Assembly: GCA_950295325.1 (NCBI GenBank) | Contig: OX485806.1 | Coordinates: forward strand, 28,336,001 to 28,400,000 | Direction of reading: 5' to 3' | Length of the DNA: 64,000 bases | Source of the DNA: Polytrichum commune | Lineage: Eukaryota; Streptophyta; Polytrichopsida; Polytrichales; Polytrichaceae | Shown: positions 39,222-49,819 of the stretch, one piece after another | Layout of the letters: each line of letters begins with the position of its first letter | Numbering within the stretch: the first letter of the stretch is position 1 | Notes under the pieces: generated by a model | Database searches by the model: none | Told to the model about the DNA's origin: nothing | What the model saw: only the letters and a program-made list of their open reading frames with translations | Program-made: the position numbers and the translations under genes

Positions 39222-40660
39222 TTGAATACGCCAGAGTTTGTTTATGTGATGGAAGTACAAACTTCAGTCCAAGAGAAGAAGATCCGTCCGTCATGGAGGA
39301 ATTTGTACCAGAGAGTCTTGGCATCTGTCCAAGTACCACCCCCTGGCCCTTTTGACATGACAGATTTAAAGTGGGAGGCCAAGTCCAATCACGGCAATGG
39401 TAACATAAAGGATACCCAGAAGGCTACAATTCATTGGGCTCGGCTAGATGATTTTTTGGAAGGAGAAATGTCAACCCGGCAGTTCCCTTGCACCTTTCAT
39501 GAGGAATCTAGGCAATGCATAAAGAGACAAGACATGAAGCAAGTACGTGCCGAATCTGCAATTCAAGAGATCAGGTAACGATTCTTGCGTTTTTTTTAGG
39601 TGTTTTGGATTTAGGGTTTAAACATGTAATGGAATTTGTATTTATCCCCTTCGAATTTTGGTTTTTAGATAGCATTGAAGCCTGTCATACACGCGTCCTC
39701 TGCATGACCTAGTCCATATTGTGAACATGTGGTCTATCACGTCGTGAGAGCTTGAACTAACCATGAGACGTGTCCTCCAATGTAGTTATTGGTGCCAGTA
39801 TGGGCCAATGGACTACACTAGACAATATGAGGTAGAGGTCCAGAAGGTGTTTGCACATATGCTATTGGAGAATAAAAAAATCAACATCTCATCGACAAAC
39901 ATTACAAAGGGCGTAAAAACTTGTAGAAAAAGCTCAGAAGGACGCAACATCAAAACCACAATGTCGGAAGAAAAGAAGGACAGAGGCTGTTCCAGATCTC
40001 AATGAGGACGATCCTGATGAGGATCTCTAGGATCCAGCCAGGGTGCAAGATGCACAGGCCAAGCTCCTTCAGGTACAAACCCTCATCAAGGCATCTACGA
40101 AGCCTAAGAGGAAAACTAGGGTTGGTAAGATTCAGGTTGGAATGTCCATCAAGAGAGGATGTCAATGTAATTTTGTTGTCAAACAATTACTTCTAGATGA
40201 ATCTCTTTGCACAATTCATTTTCATTGTATGACACATACTAATAAGGACGAAAAACCCTGTCATGACATTGAGTTTGGAAGGCAGCGGACTGGCTTATCG
40301 GGTCGTTTGTCCACGACAACAAAACAATGGATAGCTGATACACTTAGATCTCGGAAGTCGTCTGCTCATGTTATGGCAGAGCACAAGTCTGTGGTCATGC
40401 AATGTGCCCTAAATAACTTGCCCGCGACTAAAGACACTTTTATTATGCCAGCTGATGTGTGCAACATAGCCAATAAGCTTGCCAAAGAGCTTTGGGACAA
40501 ACATCCACGGGATGCCATGAGTGTGAGGATGTGGGCAGACGAAAATCCAGATTGTTTCTATCATTACTAAGAATATGGTAATTTGGAATTGAATGATCCA
40601 CCCCCGCTTGAAGATGACCCCTTATGCGTGGCCATTCAACGGAGTGGCAACTTCAAATGA
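39222..40660 (+). pseudogene. Broken transposase (Mutator-like N-terminal region) inside the 4.77 kb element
   Basis: The first block (39222-39578, about 118 codons) may end at a splice donor (GATCAG|GTAACG). A second block from about 39985 to 40570 holds a basic stretch and a Cys/His segment (KRGCQCNFVV, then CTIHFHCMTH and KPCHD) like the zinc-binding part before a MULE DDE domain. Disruptions: TAG at 40028-40030, TAA at 40568-40570, and a shift near 40640 that separates AIQ from EWQLQMM in the next frame. Nothing after about 40660 looks like a DDE catalytic domain, so the element could move only if another copy supplies transposase. The superfamily assignment is tentative. Confidence 0.55.
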
Positions 40661-41349
40661 TGGTGCCTAGGCCAGAAGCGTCATTTCTTTTTCCCCTGTC
40701 ATTCGAAATTGGTCCTGGTCCTAGGAATTTGCGGATATTCAAAAGTTGTATAGACACAAGTTGGAAAAAGACTAACATCCGGACTAGGAAACCAAGATTG
40801 TAGAAACATTGTGTTCATTGTTGTCAGACCGGTGAATATAGAAAAAAAAACAAGTTAAAACATGCCTAGACATAATAGGACATAACATGACATGTTAAGG
40901 CATGCTATGACAACATAGAATAGAATAGGGCATGATATCACTGGATTCCATGGCATACCGTGATAATACAAGATTTACTACATATGATTGTACAAAAACT
41001 ATATACCTGTCATAAACCTTACAATTTGTTATAATCGTAGTTCAAACATATGTAAAAACTATCACTAGCATGGTAAAAATGCGTCCACCACTCTCACATC
41101 AAAATGATCCTCTTATTCTAAACCCTCCTCGCAATGTGATTCATCCTCCACGGCCTGTCCTGCACTGATTTGCACAACTTCAGCAGCTGACCCTGCAAGC
41201 TGGTCACCCGTACACTTTACGTTTGGTGGATCAAACATGCATCGAACTTGGGATGCCTTGATGTTATTAAGGTCGTCAAAACCCCCGGCTTGTATCCAAG
41301 AGCAGAACCTGTCCTGGCAAGCACTCACACTCGCTGTGCGCATTGCATT
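40661..41349. other. Non-coding interior of the 4.77 kb element
   Basis: No recognisable coding. A short purine/AT-rich run with repeated CATG words (CATAACATGACATG, about 40860-40960) lies here. The 76-codon minus frame at 41113-41343 is not recognised. Confidence 0.4.
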
Positions 41350-42310
41350 CAGTGGACCAACGCCATGTCCTACGCCCTAAAATACAAGATTTGATACATA
41401 TGCTTGGCCGCATGTTATAAGATTGTTTCCCTCTCTTGGATCCATTGAATTCATTGCATCAGCGTCATGTCCTACACCCTAAAATCTAAGATTTGGTCCA
41501 AATGTTTGGCCACATGCCATGAAACCGTGTCCCTTTCTTTGATCCATTGCAACCCTAAACCCTAAACGCCTTGTCCATCGCCCTCAGATCCAATATCTGG
41601 TCCACGTGCTTGGCCGCATGCCATGAAATTGTGTCATTCTTTTAAATCCATTGCAGCCCTAAATCAGCAACGCCCTGTCCATCGCGCTCAGATCCAAGAT
41701 CTATCTATGTGCTTGGCTGCATACCATGAAATTGTGTTCCTCTCTTTTATCCATTGCAACCCTAAATCCTAAACGTCATGTCCATCGCCCTCAGATCCAA
41801 GATCTAGTCCATATGTTTGGCCGCATGCTATGAAATTATGTCCCTCTCTTTGATCCATTGCAACCCTAAACCAAAAACGTCCTATCCATCGCCCTCAGAT
41901 CCAAGATTCAGTCCACGTGCTTGGTCGCATGCCATGAAATTGTATCCTTCTCTTAGATCTATTGCAACCCTAAACTAGCAACGCCCTGTCCATCGCCCTC
42001 AAATCCAAAATCCAATTCATGTGCTCCGTCACTGCCATGAAAATGTTCCCCTCTCTTGGATCCATTGCAACCCTAAACCAAAAATGCCTTGTCCATCGCC
42101 CTCAGATCCAAGATCCAGTCCATGGGCTTCGCTGCCACCACGAAATTGTCTCCCTCTCTTGGATCCATTGCAACCCTAAACAAAAAACGCCCTGTCCATC
42201 GCCCTCATATCCAAGATGTGGTTCATGTGTTTGGCCGGATGCCATGAAATTGTGTCCCTCTCATGGATCCATTCCATTTTTTGGAGCAGCGCCCTGTCCT
42301 ACAACCTCAG
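41350..42310 (-). repeat. ~104 bp subterminal tandem repeats, right (about 10 units)
   Basis: The complement of the left unit (CCTGTCCATCGCCCTCAGAT) recurs near 41362, 41461, 41570, 41670, 41773, 41878, 41981, 42083, 42187 and 42290. About four units lie inside the arm boundary, so the two sides differ in copy number. Confidence 0.85.
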
Positions 42311-42690
42311 AACCAAGATCTAGTGCATATGCATGGCCGCCGCCATGTTCTTGACAACCACACCAAAGCTCCTCACATCATTGCAACAGCCATGAGCAAA
42401 GCAAAACCAAAAAAATTCAAATGAAAGGCGGGTGCACTAGTAAAGGTGGAAGGTGGCTAGGTGCTAGGTGGAGGGTGGCCAGGTGGAGGGCGGGGCGGGC
42501 AGCCAGGCCGGAAAACCGGGCGTCTGTCCAGGCTGGAGGCCGGGCTGGACACCGGGTGGACAGGGTCGGGGGATTAGGCCAGGGTCGGGCCAGGCCAGGG
42601 TCAGGTGTCCGAACCTCTGGCTTTTTTGGGGCTGCCCTTGCCCGCCGCCCTGACAGCTGCAACGCTCGTCGGGGGTATTTAGGCAGCCCC
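41774..42690 (-). repeat. Right terminal inverted repeat of the 4.77 kb transposon
   Basis: Mirror of the left arm. The 111-, 81- and 61-codon open frames in it are exact mirror images of those on the left and reflect the repeat, not genes. Confidence 0.88.
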
Positions 42691-42705
42691 GGGGTGGGGG
42701 GGGGG

Positions 42706-43559
42706 ACTTAAAATTATCCTATACATGTTCATTTTGAAGAATCATTTTCATAATAATATACCGTGTTTCGTGATATTACCCTATATGAAAGAATTTAGGG
42801 GTGAAATGACCGTTTAAAGCGTTGGGTCCCAAGTCAAATCAATGATGTATTATCAAATATAATTTCCTTTAAATGCTTGCTTTGGAGTGAATACAAAAGA
42901 GAGTTGTGCAAGGTGATTTTTAGACTACATCCATACAGTTGGAACTAGCAATAGCTTTGTTGTTTTTCATCGAAACATTTGATTGCAAAAATGATTGATT
43001 CAGCCCCTTGAGTAGGATTCGAAGATGGATAATATTTATTGCGTGGCAAACCCTTGGTATTTTCCATCCCAATTCATGTGTAAACGAGCAATTTATTTTC
43101 TCCTCTTCACTTAATCACTCCTCATTCTATCCCTTCAACTCCCATGTATTCCTCCACAACTACATTAATATGAAGAATATGTTCAGTTCAATCCTAGTGT
43201 CAGAATTTGAAATTTGAAATGTACGTGTATAGAACATGCCCAAGAACAGTGGTTAAAATTTTAATGGTTGAGTGCTTTGAAGTTCATCACAAAGGGCATA
43301 AACCATCTTTGACTTTAGGTAGCCAATGGATATACTTCTGCACTCAATAGTGAACACAACACAATCGGGAGGAGCTTTGTATTGAGTAACGAATCAACAA
43401 ACATACCCTTTTGATAAGTATAACTAAATAAGGGGAGGTCCAATTTTCAAACGATTTTTTTGTTGACGCTTCATCATAATGGGTTCACTAATGCAACACA
43501 AGTTTCATCATCTAACTCTTATCCTAAATGGTAGAAATTGGAGAACATGAAAAACGAAC
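42706..43559. other. No gene seen; right flank of the transposon
   Basis: AT-rich flank, followed by a family E copy from about 43330 (ACTCAATAGTGAACACAACA). Confidence 0.4.
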
Positions 43560-44640
43560 TGAACAACACCCATACACCTTATAAATGGCATGTATGTTAC
43601 TACATAGCATTTTTTGCACAACAAATTTAGCCCAAATCTTATGGAGAAGACATGGTGAAATGAATTAAAATGAAATTGTTTTTAGAGTTTGAGAAGCCAA
43701 AAGATTTAAGGAGACTAAAGGTACATCATGAGGGTGTCAAACCGGGTAATTCCTTATAATGGCGGAGTGCAATAGCCTCATGAAACAAAAGCTTATATCG
43801 ACTTGATGGTCCGATTGAAAGAAAGACTCGAGACTCCCTAAAATTACACTCTCAAATGGTGATTGGACCTTATCTTTAATGAAGTTATATAGGGGACACT
43901 CCAACAAAGGTGTGCTTCATTTTCAACTCCATTATAAGAGCAAAAGTACAATGTACAGTGTAAATAGTACAATGTACTACATCTATCACCCGTATGAATA
44001 AGCTTAGAGTTTTCAATAATGTAATGGGATTTTGAACTTTGCCTGTATCTTATCAGAAATCTCTCACAGTAACAATGATCCCATGGAGATTGGAAATTTC
44101 GCACTCCCTTTACCTTGAGGGGGAATTGTGATGTTTAGAATTTTCTGTTGTATGTAATATACATCAAGATATGCGAGTTTTATAAACTTTTCTTAATTGG
44201 ACCTATATTTCATTGGTATGCGGTCAGGTGAGGATCAAAAAACAAACACCATAAAACCATATGTTCAAAAGAGATTGGACTACGTCTTCAAATTGGATTA
44301 ACTACTCCATGCTCAATAATGAACATAATTAGGAGGACCTAGCTACGTATTCAATTTAGGAATCCACAAACATACACTTCCCATAACCACAACTAAATCA
44401 GGGGAAGCTCAATCTTCAATCCGATTCTTGCTGATGCTTCATCATGACAGATTTACTACTGCAACACAAGTTTCATTGTTTATATCTAATCAGTAGAAGT
44501 TGGAGAGGATGAAAATGAACCCAATAACACCCACATACTGTAACTTACTACATAGCATTTTGTGCATAACATCTTAGCCAAAAAATTCTGGAAAAGACAC
44601 AATGTACTAAGTTACATTCATCACGCCGGATCAGTATTGA
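43560..44640 (+). repeat. Diverged copies of the 36.6 kb tandem unit plus a dispersed repeat
   Basis: ACATAGCATTTTTTGCACAA with GGAGAAGACA near 43605-43655, TCTCTCACAGTAACAATGAT with CCATGGAGATTGGAAA near 44050-44100, and CATAGCATTTTGTGCATAAC with AAAAGACACAATGTACTA near 44545-44605 match the array left of the transposon. A copy of the dispersed AGGTGAGGATCAAA element lies between (44185-44520). Confidence 0.65.
44185..44520 (+). repeat. Dispersed repeat family E, long copy
   Basis: Order: GTCAGGTGAGGATCAAAAAA, CAAACACC, AGAGATTGGACTACGT, CATAATTAGGAGGACCTA, CAAACATACACTTCC, CAACTAAATCAGGGGA, GCAACACAAGTTTCATTG. Related copies lie near 8045, 19236, 27040, 37512, 43330, 48330 and 52180, and in reverse near 25690 and 47150. 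Confidence 0.7.
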
Positions 44641-44910
44641 GTGGCGGGCCGTTTGGTGAGTTTATCCAAAAAGTGCAGCCGGATCCAAAAGGCGGGGTGT
44701 GTGGTCGGCAGGTGGAGAGAAGGGACACCAAAGCACAGCAAAGGAATGCAAAGGATTCTACCTCCTCATCGGGAAGGAGTGGGTTGCAATCGCTCTTGAG
44801 CTCCACACTCCCTGCACACTCCTCCGAATCTCTTCGCAAGCATCAGTTTGCCTCTCAAATTCTATCAATCAGCCTTTCTTTCTTTCAGCTAAGCTAAGCT
44901 AGTTGCTGCG
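44641..44910 (+). promoter_or_regulatory. 5' flank and leader of the small gene
   Basis: GC content rises abruptly near 44640. The last 50 bases are C/T-rich (CCTTTCTTTCTTTCAGC) as in plant leaders. No clear TATA element. Confidence 0.4.
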
Positions 44911-45177
44911 ATGGCTTCTTTCGCCATCGCCATCGCCCTGCCATCACAGGTGATGCTGTCTTCCGCCTCCGGCGAGAAGAAGGGCTTCCTCGACTGGCTC
45001 AGCGATGCTCTGGACAAGTCTGATATGGTGGAGACCGACGCCATCTTGAAGGGAACCAGCAAGGGGAATGGAAATGGCGCCCCTCCCGCACCCAAGCCCA
45101 CTGGAGCCAAGAAGCCCGCCGGCGCCAAAAAGCCCACTGCCCCTAAGAAGGGCGGGTTTGGGTTGTGGGGCAAGTGA
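44911..45177 (+). CDS. Small Lys/Pro/Gly-rich protein, 88 aa, possibly plastid-targeted
   Basis: Single-exon gene. The start context GCGATGGCT is a strong plant initiation context, and the preceding leader is C/T-rich (44860-44910). Residues 1-23 are hydrophobic/Ala-Ser with no acid until E22, compatible with a short transit or signal segment. Residues 24-46 (KGFLDWLSDALDKSDMVETD, then AILK) look like an amphipathic conserved core. Residues 50-88 are low-complexity Gly/Pro/Ala/Lys with three AKKP-like repeats and end in GGFGLWGK. The pattern recalls small thylakoid-associated proteins with a WL-ETD-LK core and basic tail, but I cannot name the family with certainty. GC is clearly higher than in the flanks. 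Its 3' flank is amplified in tandem four times. It could be a chance ORF, but start context, composition and layout argue for a real gene. Confidence 0.6.
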   Translation: MASFAIAIALPSQVMLSSASGEKKGFLDWLSDALDKSDMVETDAILKGTSKGNGNGAPPAPKPTGAKKPAGAKKPTAPKKGGFGLWGK

Positions 45178-45181
45178 GGGC

Positions 45182-46345
45182 GATGTCGTCGTCTTCCGTG
45201 TAGATTATTCTCCTCTTCCTCGTCAGTGCCTAACCTTTTCCCGGCTCCTAACCTTTTTTTTAGGCGCATTCCCTTCCGCATTCATTGTTGTTTCTTCACA
45301 GCCATTATTAATGTCTGCTCTTGATGGTTTTTGCTGTGGGGTTAGATTGTCTGGCATTCCGTGGCATGTATTACTATGGTGACTATGTCGACGTTCATGT
45401 GTCTCGGTAAGGATAAGATTTTTGTGGTTTGTTCAATGTCGACTACAATCTATTCGGAGCGAGAAAAGATATGATGAATGCATTTATTGCACAAATTAGT
45501 TGAACATATAGTTGGTTTAGATAATTCTCCAATCCTTTCCGATAGCCAAATTTTTTCTGACATTTTCCCCATCAAATGTCTCACAGCCATTGTTATGTTT
45601 GTTCTTGATGGTTGTTTTCCCCGTGGGGTTAGTTTGTCTGGCATTCCGTGGCATGTACTGCTATTGTGACGATGCCAAGTTCAAGTTTCTTGTTCAGGGT
45701 AAGATATTTGTGGATCGTGCAAGGTTGACTCCAATCTCTTCAGGGCGAGAAAAGATATGATGAATGCATCCATCGGACAAATTAGTCGAGCTTGTAGGCG
45801 GTTTAGATAATTCTCCTACTCTTTTTCGACTCCTAACCTTTTTTCGACACATTCCCGGTTGATTGTGTCACAGCCATTGCTAATGTCTGCCCTTGATGGT
45901 TTTTGCCGTGGGTTAGATCGTCTGGCATTTCCTGGCATGTACTGCTATTGTGACGATGTCGAGGTTCATGCCTTTCGGCAAGGATAAGATTTTTGTGGAT
46001 CGTGCAAGGTTGACTCCAATTTCTCTAGGGCTAGAAGATATGATAGATGAACGCATTCATCGCACAATTTAGTCGAACATGTAGGTGGTTTATATAAGTT
46101 ACCTCTGCCCCGTGGATAACTATCAATTTCCGATTTCTAACCTTTTTCTGAATCATCCCCCATTGTTAAGGTCTGCTTTTGATGGTTTTCGGAGTGGGTT
46201 TACATTGTCTGGCATCTCATGGCATGTATTGCTTTTGCGACTTTTTCGAGATCCAAGCGTCTCGGCAATTGAAGATTTTTGTAGGACGCGGAAGGTTGAC
46301 TCCGATATGATGAATGTAGTCATCGCCCACGTAGATCGATTACGT
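45182..46345 (+). repeat. ~287 bp tandem array in the 3' flank of the small gene (4 copies)
   Basis: Four direct copies in a row. The landmark TGTCTGGCAT occurs near 45348, 45635, 45919 and 46207, giving spacings of about 284-288. Other landmarks recur in order: CAGCCATTG, CTTGATGGTTTT, GGCATGTA, AAGATTTTTGTGG, AAAGATATGATGAATGCAT. The first copy starts within a few bases of the stop codon, so the unit probably derives from the gene's 3' UTR. Open frames across it are not evidently coding. Confidence 0.85.
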
Positions 46346-48329
46346 AGGTTTTGTTCTCGTGCTGCAATTTTTTTTGCCAACAGTTGGGGTTCCGGGGTGA
46401 GCAAAAATCTGTGGTGGTTGATTATTTCAACGGGGACTTGGTATTGGACTCGGTGGGGTGGCAGGTTCAGCTGGTCGCAATATTCAGGCAATGCTGGCGA
46501 GGGGAGGAATTTGTTGACAACAATTAGAGAGCCTCAGTTGTGTGCTACGGAGGGATTTATGCGAATGTGGGTGATTTCATCCACTGTAGAATCAATCATA
46601 AACACTTGTTGCTTCTTCTGTTTTTGCAAGAATGCACACAAAAGTTCTCTGCTCGAACACCTCTATCTGATTCTACCATGCGTTGCTGGATTTTCATGCA
46701 TTCTCAAATTCCAATTTATGGAATGAGATGCTACAAGATTGCAGGCATTTGCACGCACATGATAAGATCTTGTGACATGAGATGCAATGTGGCGATGAAG
46801 GAATAGCTTGGTGTCCATGGGGTTATTTGGTTATACTTCAATGTAAGAACCAGATCTTGTTGTTTTAGTGATGGCTTCTCCATGATTCTGGACAACTGCA
46901 TCCTGTCGTTTTGATTTTGGGTGACTTATTTTTTTGAAGTTCAAGTGATTCATAAGATAGATATGACTAAATCAGATACTTTTCTATTTGCACCCACCTC
47001 TAGTAAGGTATGAGACACGCCAGGAGTGTGAGGTGATTAGCAAATCCAAGCAGTGCCTGTAGCCATGTGCTCCAAAATTCACCGAGCTCATACGAATATC
47101 TCATTCATCATCATAGTGCAGATTTTCATGCGCATTATGTGGTAATGTAGGTCCCCTCAATTGCGTTGACTATTGAGTCTCGAATAGTTGGCATGTTTTG
47201 AGCAAGTTTTCCAAACTCTTCAAAATACATGTCTTTTTGGTATTTGTGAGTAGATTCATACCTAACCACATACAACCCAAATACAAATGTCCAAATTATT
47301 GCTATGTTGAAATAGTCACATCTACCTTACATGTAACTTGGGAAATGAATGTGAAGTTGTGAGTGTCCCTCTGAACAATTATTGTCAATATTAGAGCATT
47401 AGACATGGGCATATTCTTCCCAAGTGCTCCATTGGACACCAAGCTATTCCTTCAATTTTTGTGAGTGTTAATGTCCATCAAAATTGTTGCTCCATAGTCT
47501 GGATCTCTATTTAGTGAACTCTTCCCTTAGTCATATGGAATTTATCGTCAACACAGCCTCTGGCTCGCTCACTTAAGGCATACAGTAACCTCCTACTGTG
47601 CAGGTGTTGAATTCACATTTTAGTGCGATCTTTGTGCCTTAATTTTGGATATAAGTTCACTTAAAATGACAAATGTAGACTTAAAAGAGTAATGCGGATT
47701 GGGAGATCCATAAGAAGAAAAATGGAATACCTGAGTTGTGTGGCCCTGTTGTGGCTACTGCCTATCCCATAGACAGTTTGGCTGTCGCATCTATTGGGAA
47801 TTGACTCATTTGGTTAGCAATCTTGTATTTCTAAGATTGGCATGTCTACAATTTGACTGATACATCAATTGGGGAGCGACTCATGTGGTTAGCAATCTTG
47901 TACCACAAAGAGTGTCATTGCAGGTTTCAAAATCGAAATTACCATCCGAAACATATGATAGGTTAAAGTGAGTATTTTATCTCTTGAAATGATCAGAGAC
48001 CCTTCCAATTGTGTCAACTATGTAGTGAACCTAGATTAGTGTGTATGATTTAAGCAATAGTCCAATCACATTGTAACGTGTCTCATGGGAATTCGTCATA
48101 ACTCTACTGTGAAGCACTTACAGAGCTTCTTCAAAGACAAGCACACACATGTTAGAATATCCCAAAAATTAAAGTAGGTACATGTACCTTGATTAAATGA
48201 TACAAAATTTGCAAAAGAACATTGAAGAGCTTGATCGGCTAAAGTCCAAAGAATTGCTTGTTCTAAAGTTGGATATATAACCCAGATTGATGCATGATGC
48301 CGCATTCAAGCCACGGAATGCACATGAAT
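46346..48329. other. No gene recognised
   Basis: Reverse family E sequence near 47150-47300. The frames at 46085-46806 run out of the tandem array and are not coding. Confidence 0.35.
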
Positions 48330-48580
48330 GAAACAATGTGGATACTATTTGGTTACTTGTCTTGCACACAATTGGGAGGACTTATATATTCAATTAATGG
48401 ACCAACAAACATACACTTCCAATAATCACAACTAAGTCAGGGGAGGTCCAATTTTCAATCCAATTTTTGTTGTTGCTTCATTGTAGATTGCTAATGCAAC
48501 ACAAATTTCATTGTGTGATCTAATTGGTAGAAATTGGAGAACATGAAAAAGTAAACCAAATAACACCCACATACCTTACA
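48330..48580 (+). repeat. Dispersed repeat family E, 3' half
   Basis: ACACAATTGGGAGGACTTA, CAAACATACACTTCCAATAA, AAGTCAGGGGAGGTCCAATT, ATTGGTAGAAATTGGAGAAC match the 44185 copy. Confidence 0.65.
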
Positions 48581-49082
48581 TATTATAACAGTTTGATGCG
48601 CTGAGAGTATGAAAGCAAGAAAATTTCTGTTCTTTATGGATGAGTGACACCCCAGGAACTGACAACTCATGGAGCTGCTGTTAATGATGATCCCATAAGA
48701 GAACATATAAGCGATGTGGTAGTTCTACAGATAGCTGACATATATACTATATGTTATAGTTGCTAAGACACCTGCATTGCTTCGAACCAATCTTTCTTAC
48801 TTTCTCTGTTTCACACTTCCCTGCACTGGTGTGTGTTGCAGTGATCTGATTTACTCAATGGTGTACCCTGCACAGACCATGTAATTCATCCCATGAGGAG
48901 AAGATTGATGTTTGAATAAAACCAATATTCTGAAGAGTTAAAACCAGATTGACAGCAATTATCCAGAAATCTCTAATTTTTAACCATATTGACATCAATC
49001 TGCAGCAACATGAAACACCAGCAGGGACAACAATCCAAATTGAACCAGATTGTAAAATTCAGGTCATCTTACATGCTAAATG

Positions 49083-49111
49083 TTACGGGCTGCAGCAAGG
49101 CGTTCCCATAT
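49083..49111 (-). CDS. Possible short terminal exon of the LTP gene
   Basis: On the minus strand, ACTCTGGTAG is followed by nine codons in the phase left by the main exon and then TAA. It would add a short tail with two extra cysteines (TPCCSP), which is unusual for the family. The competing acceptor GCTGCAG at about 49095 would give a four-residue tail instead. Only a transcript can decide. Confidence 0.25.
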
Positions 49112-49487
49112 CTACCAGAGTCACAGGAGTGATGAGGTAGATACCCATGGAGCCTTGCTACATGGTGTAGGCGGGTGACACGTGTACAATATCATGCACA
49201 TTGCTCATCATGTCACAAAGATCATGTGCTACAATCTATATTCGACGTGCTCGTGTCCAATGAAAGTGTGACACTTCACCAAGATTGATGTTCGAAAGCC
49301 TACGGGTGAAAGGAAAGCACTGGATGACGAGCTACAATAGCAACGAGACACCCACAGGCTCTCGTTCGTTATGGGATAACATTGGTATGCTCATGGACGA
49401 AACATCGTGATGAGTTTTGATAACCCTTCTAGTACTCTTGGATGAGCGACCGGTTGTGATGTTCTAGCAATATTGAAAGGTACTCAC

Positions 49488-49803
49488 CTCCACATCGGTA
49501 GCCTCGGATGTCGTAGCGGCGGCACGCGCGGGGCATGGCAAAGGCATTCCGGATCATGTTTGGGGGGTATGACCCTTGTTGGAATTGGCTGCACATGCAG
49601 GCCGGGTTGGCAGTTCGCACGGCCGCGCAACAAGGCCCATTCGGCCCTCCTGCCGGTTGCGGTGGGTACGCACCAGTCACTGCGGAGTAGCAAGGTGCCA
49701 TGGCGCTCAAGCTGCACTGAGCGTTCACTTCCTCAGCTGCCAATGCTAGCACCACCAACAAACCTAGGGCCATGGCCACCCATTGCTTCCTCATGGATTC
49801 CAT
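49488..49803 (-). CDS. Secreted non-specific lipid-transfer protein (8-Cys), main exon
   Basis: The protein should bind lipids or cuticle/suberin monomers in the apoplast. An N-terminal signal peptide (residues 1 to about 28: basic MESMRKQ start, then GLLVVLALAA) probably ends before QCSL. All eight cysteines of the LTP fold follow in order: C-X7-C-X19-CC-X9-CMC-X22-C-X9-C. The CXC middle residue is Met. After YRCGG the minus strand reads GGAG|GTGAGTACC, a near-ideal splice donor, so the exon ends at 49488 after 105 codons plus one base. LTP genes commonly have an intron a few codons before the stop. A possible last exon lies near 49083-49111 (acceptor CTCTGGTAG, about nine codons, TAA), but a second acceptor in CTGCAG is as good. 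Reading straight through the donor would add about 18 unrelated residues. Confidence 0.86.
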
Positions 49804-49819
49804 CTCTCTGCAACAACAC

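Larger units (their letters stand above)
37922..42690. mobile_element. 4.77 kb DNA transposon with ~0.9 kb terminal inverted repeats, Mutator-like
   Basis: The ends are reverse complements: base x on the left pairs with 80612-x on the right. Termini read GGGGCTGCCTAAATACCCCC inward. The arms (37922 to about 38838 and about 41774 to 42690) are nearly identical; 111-codon frames inside them (38258-38593 and 42019-42354) translate identically. The outer ~240 bp are very GC-rich. Both ends abut a GGT plus poly-G tract (left about 37909-37921, right about 42691-42705), so target duplication length cannot be read. Long arms and the interior remnant suggest a MULE. The near-identical arms imply recent movement, although the transposase is dead. 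Confidence 0.85.

Noticed and set aside
46085-46726. 213-codon frame
   Set aside because: It runs through the 287 bp tandem array, has no domain and no homologous frame in the other units.
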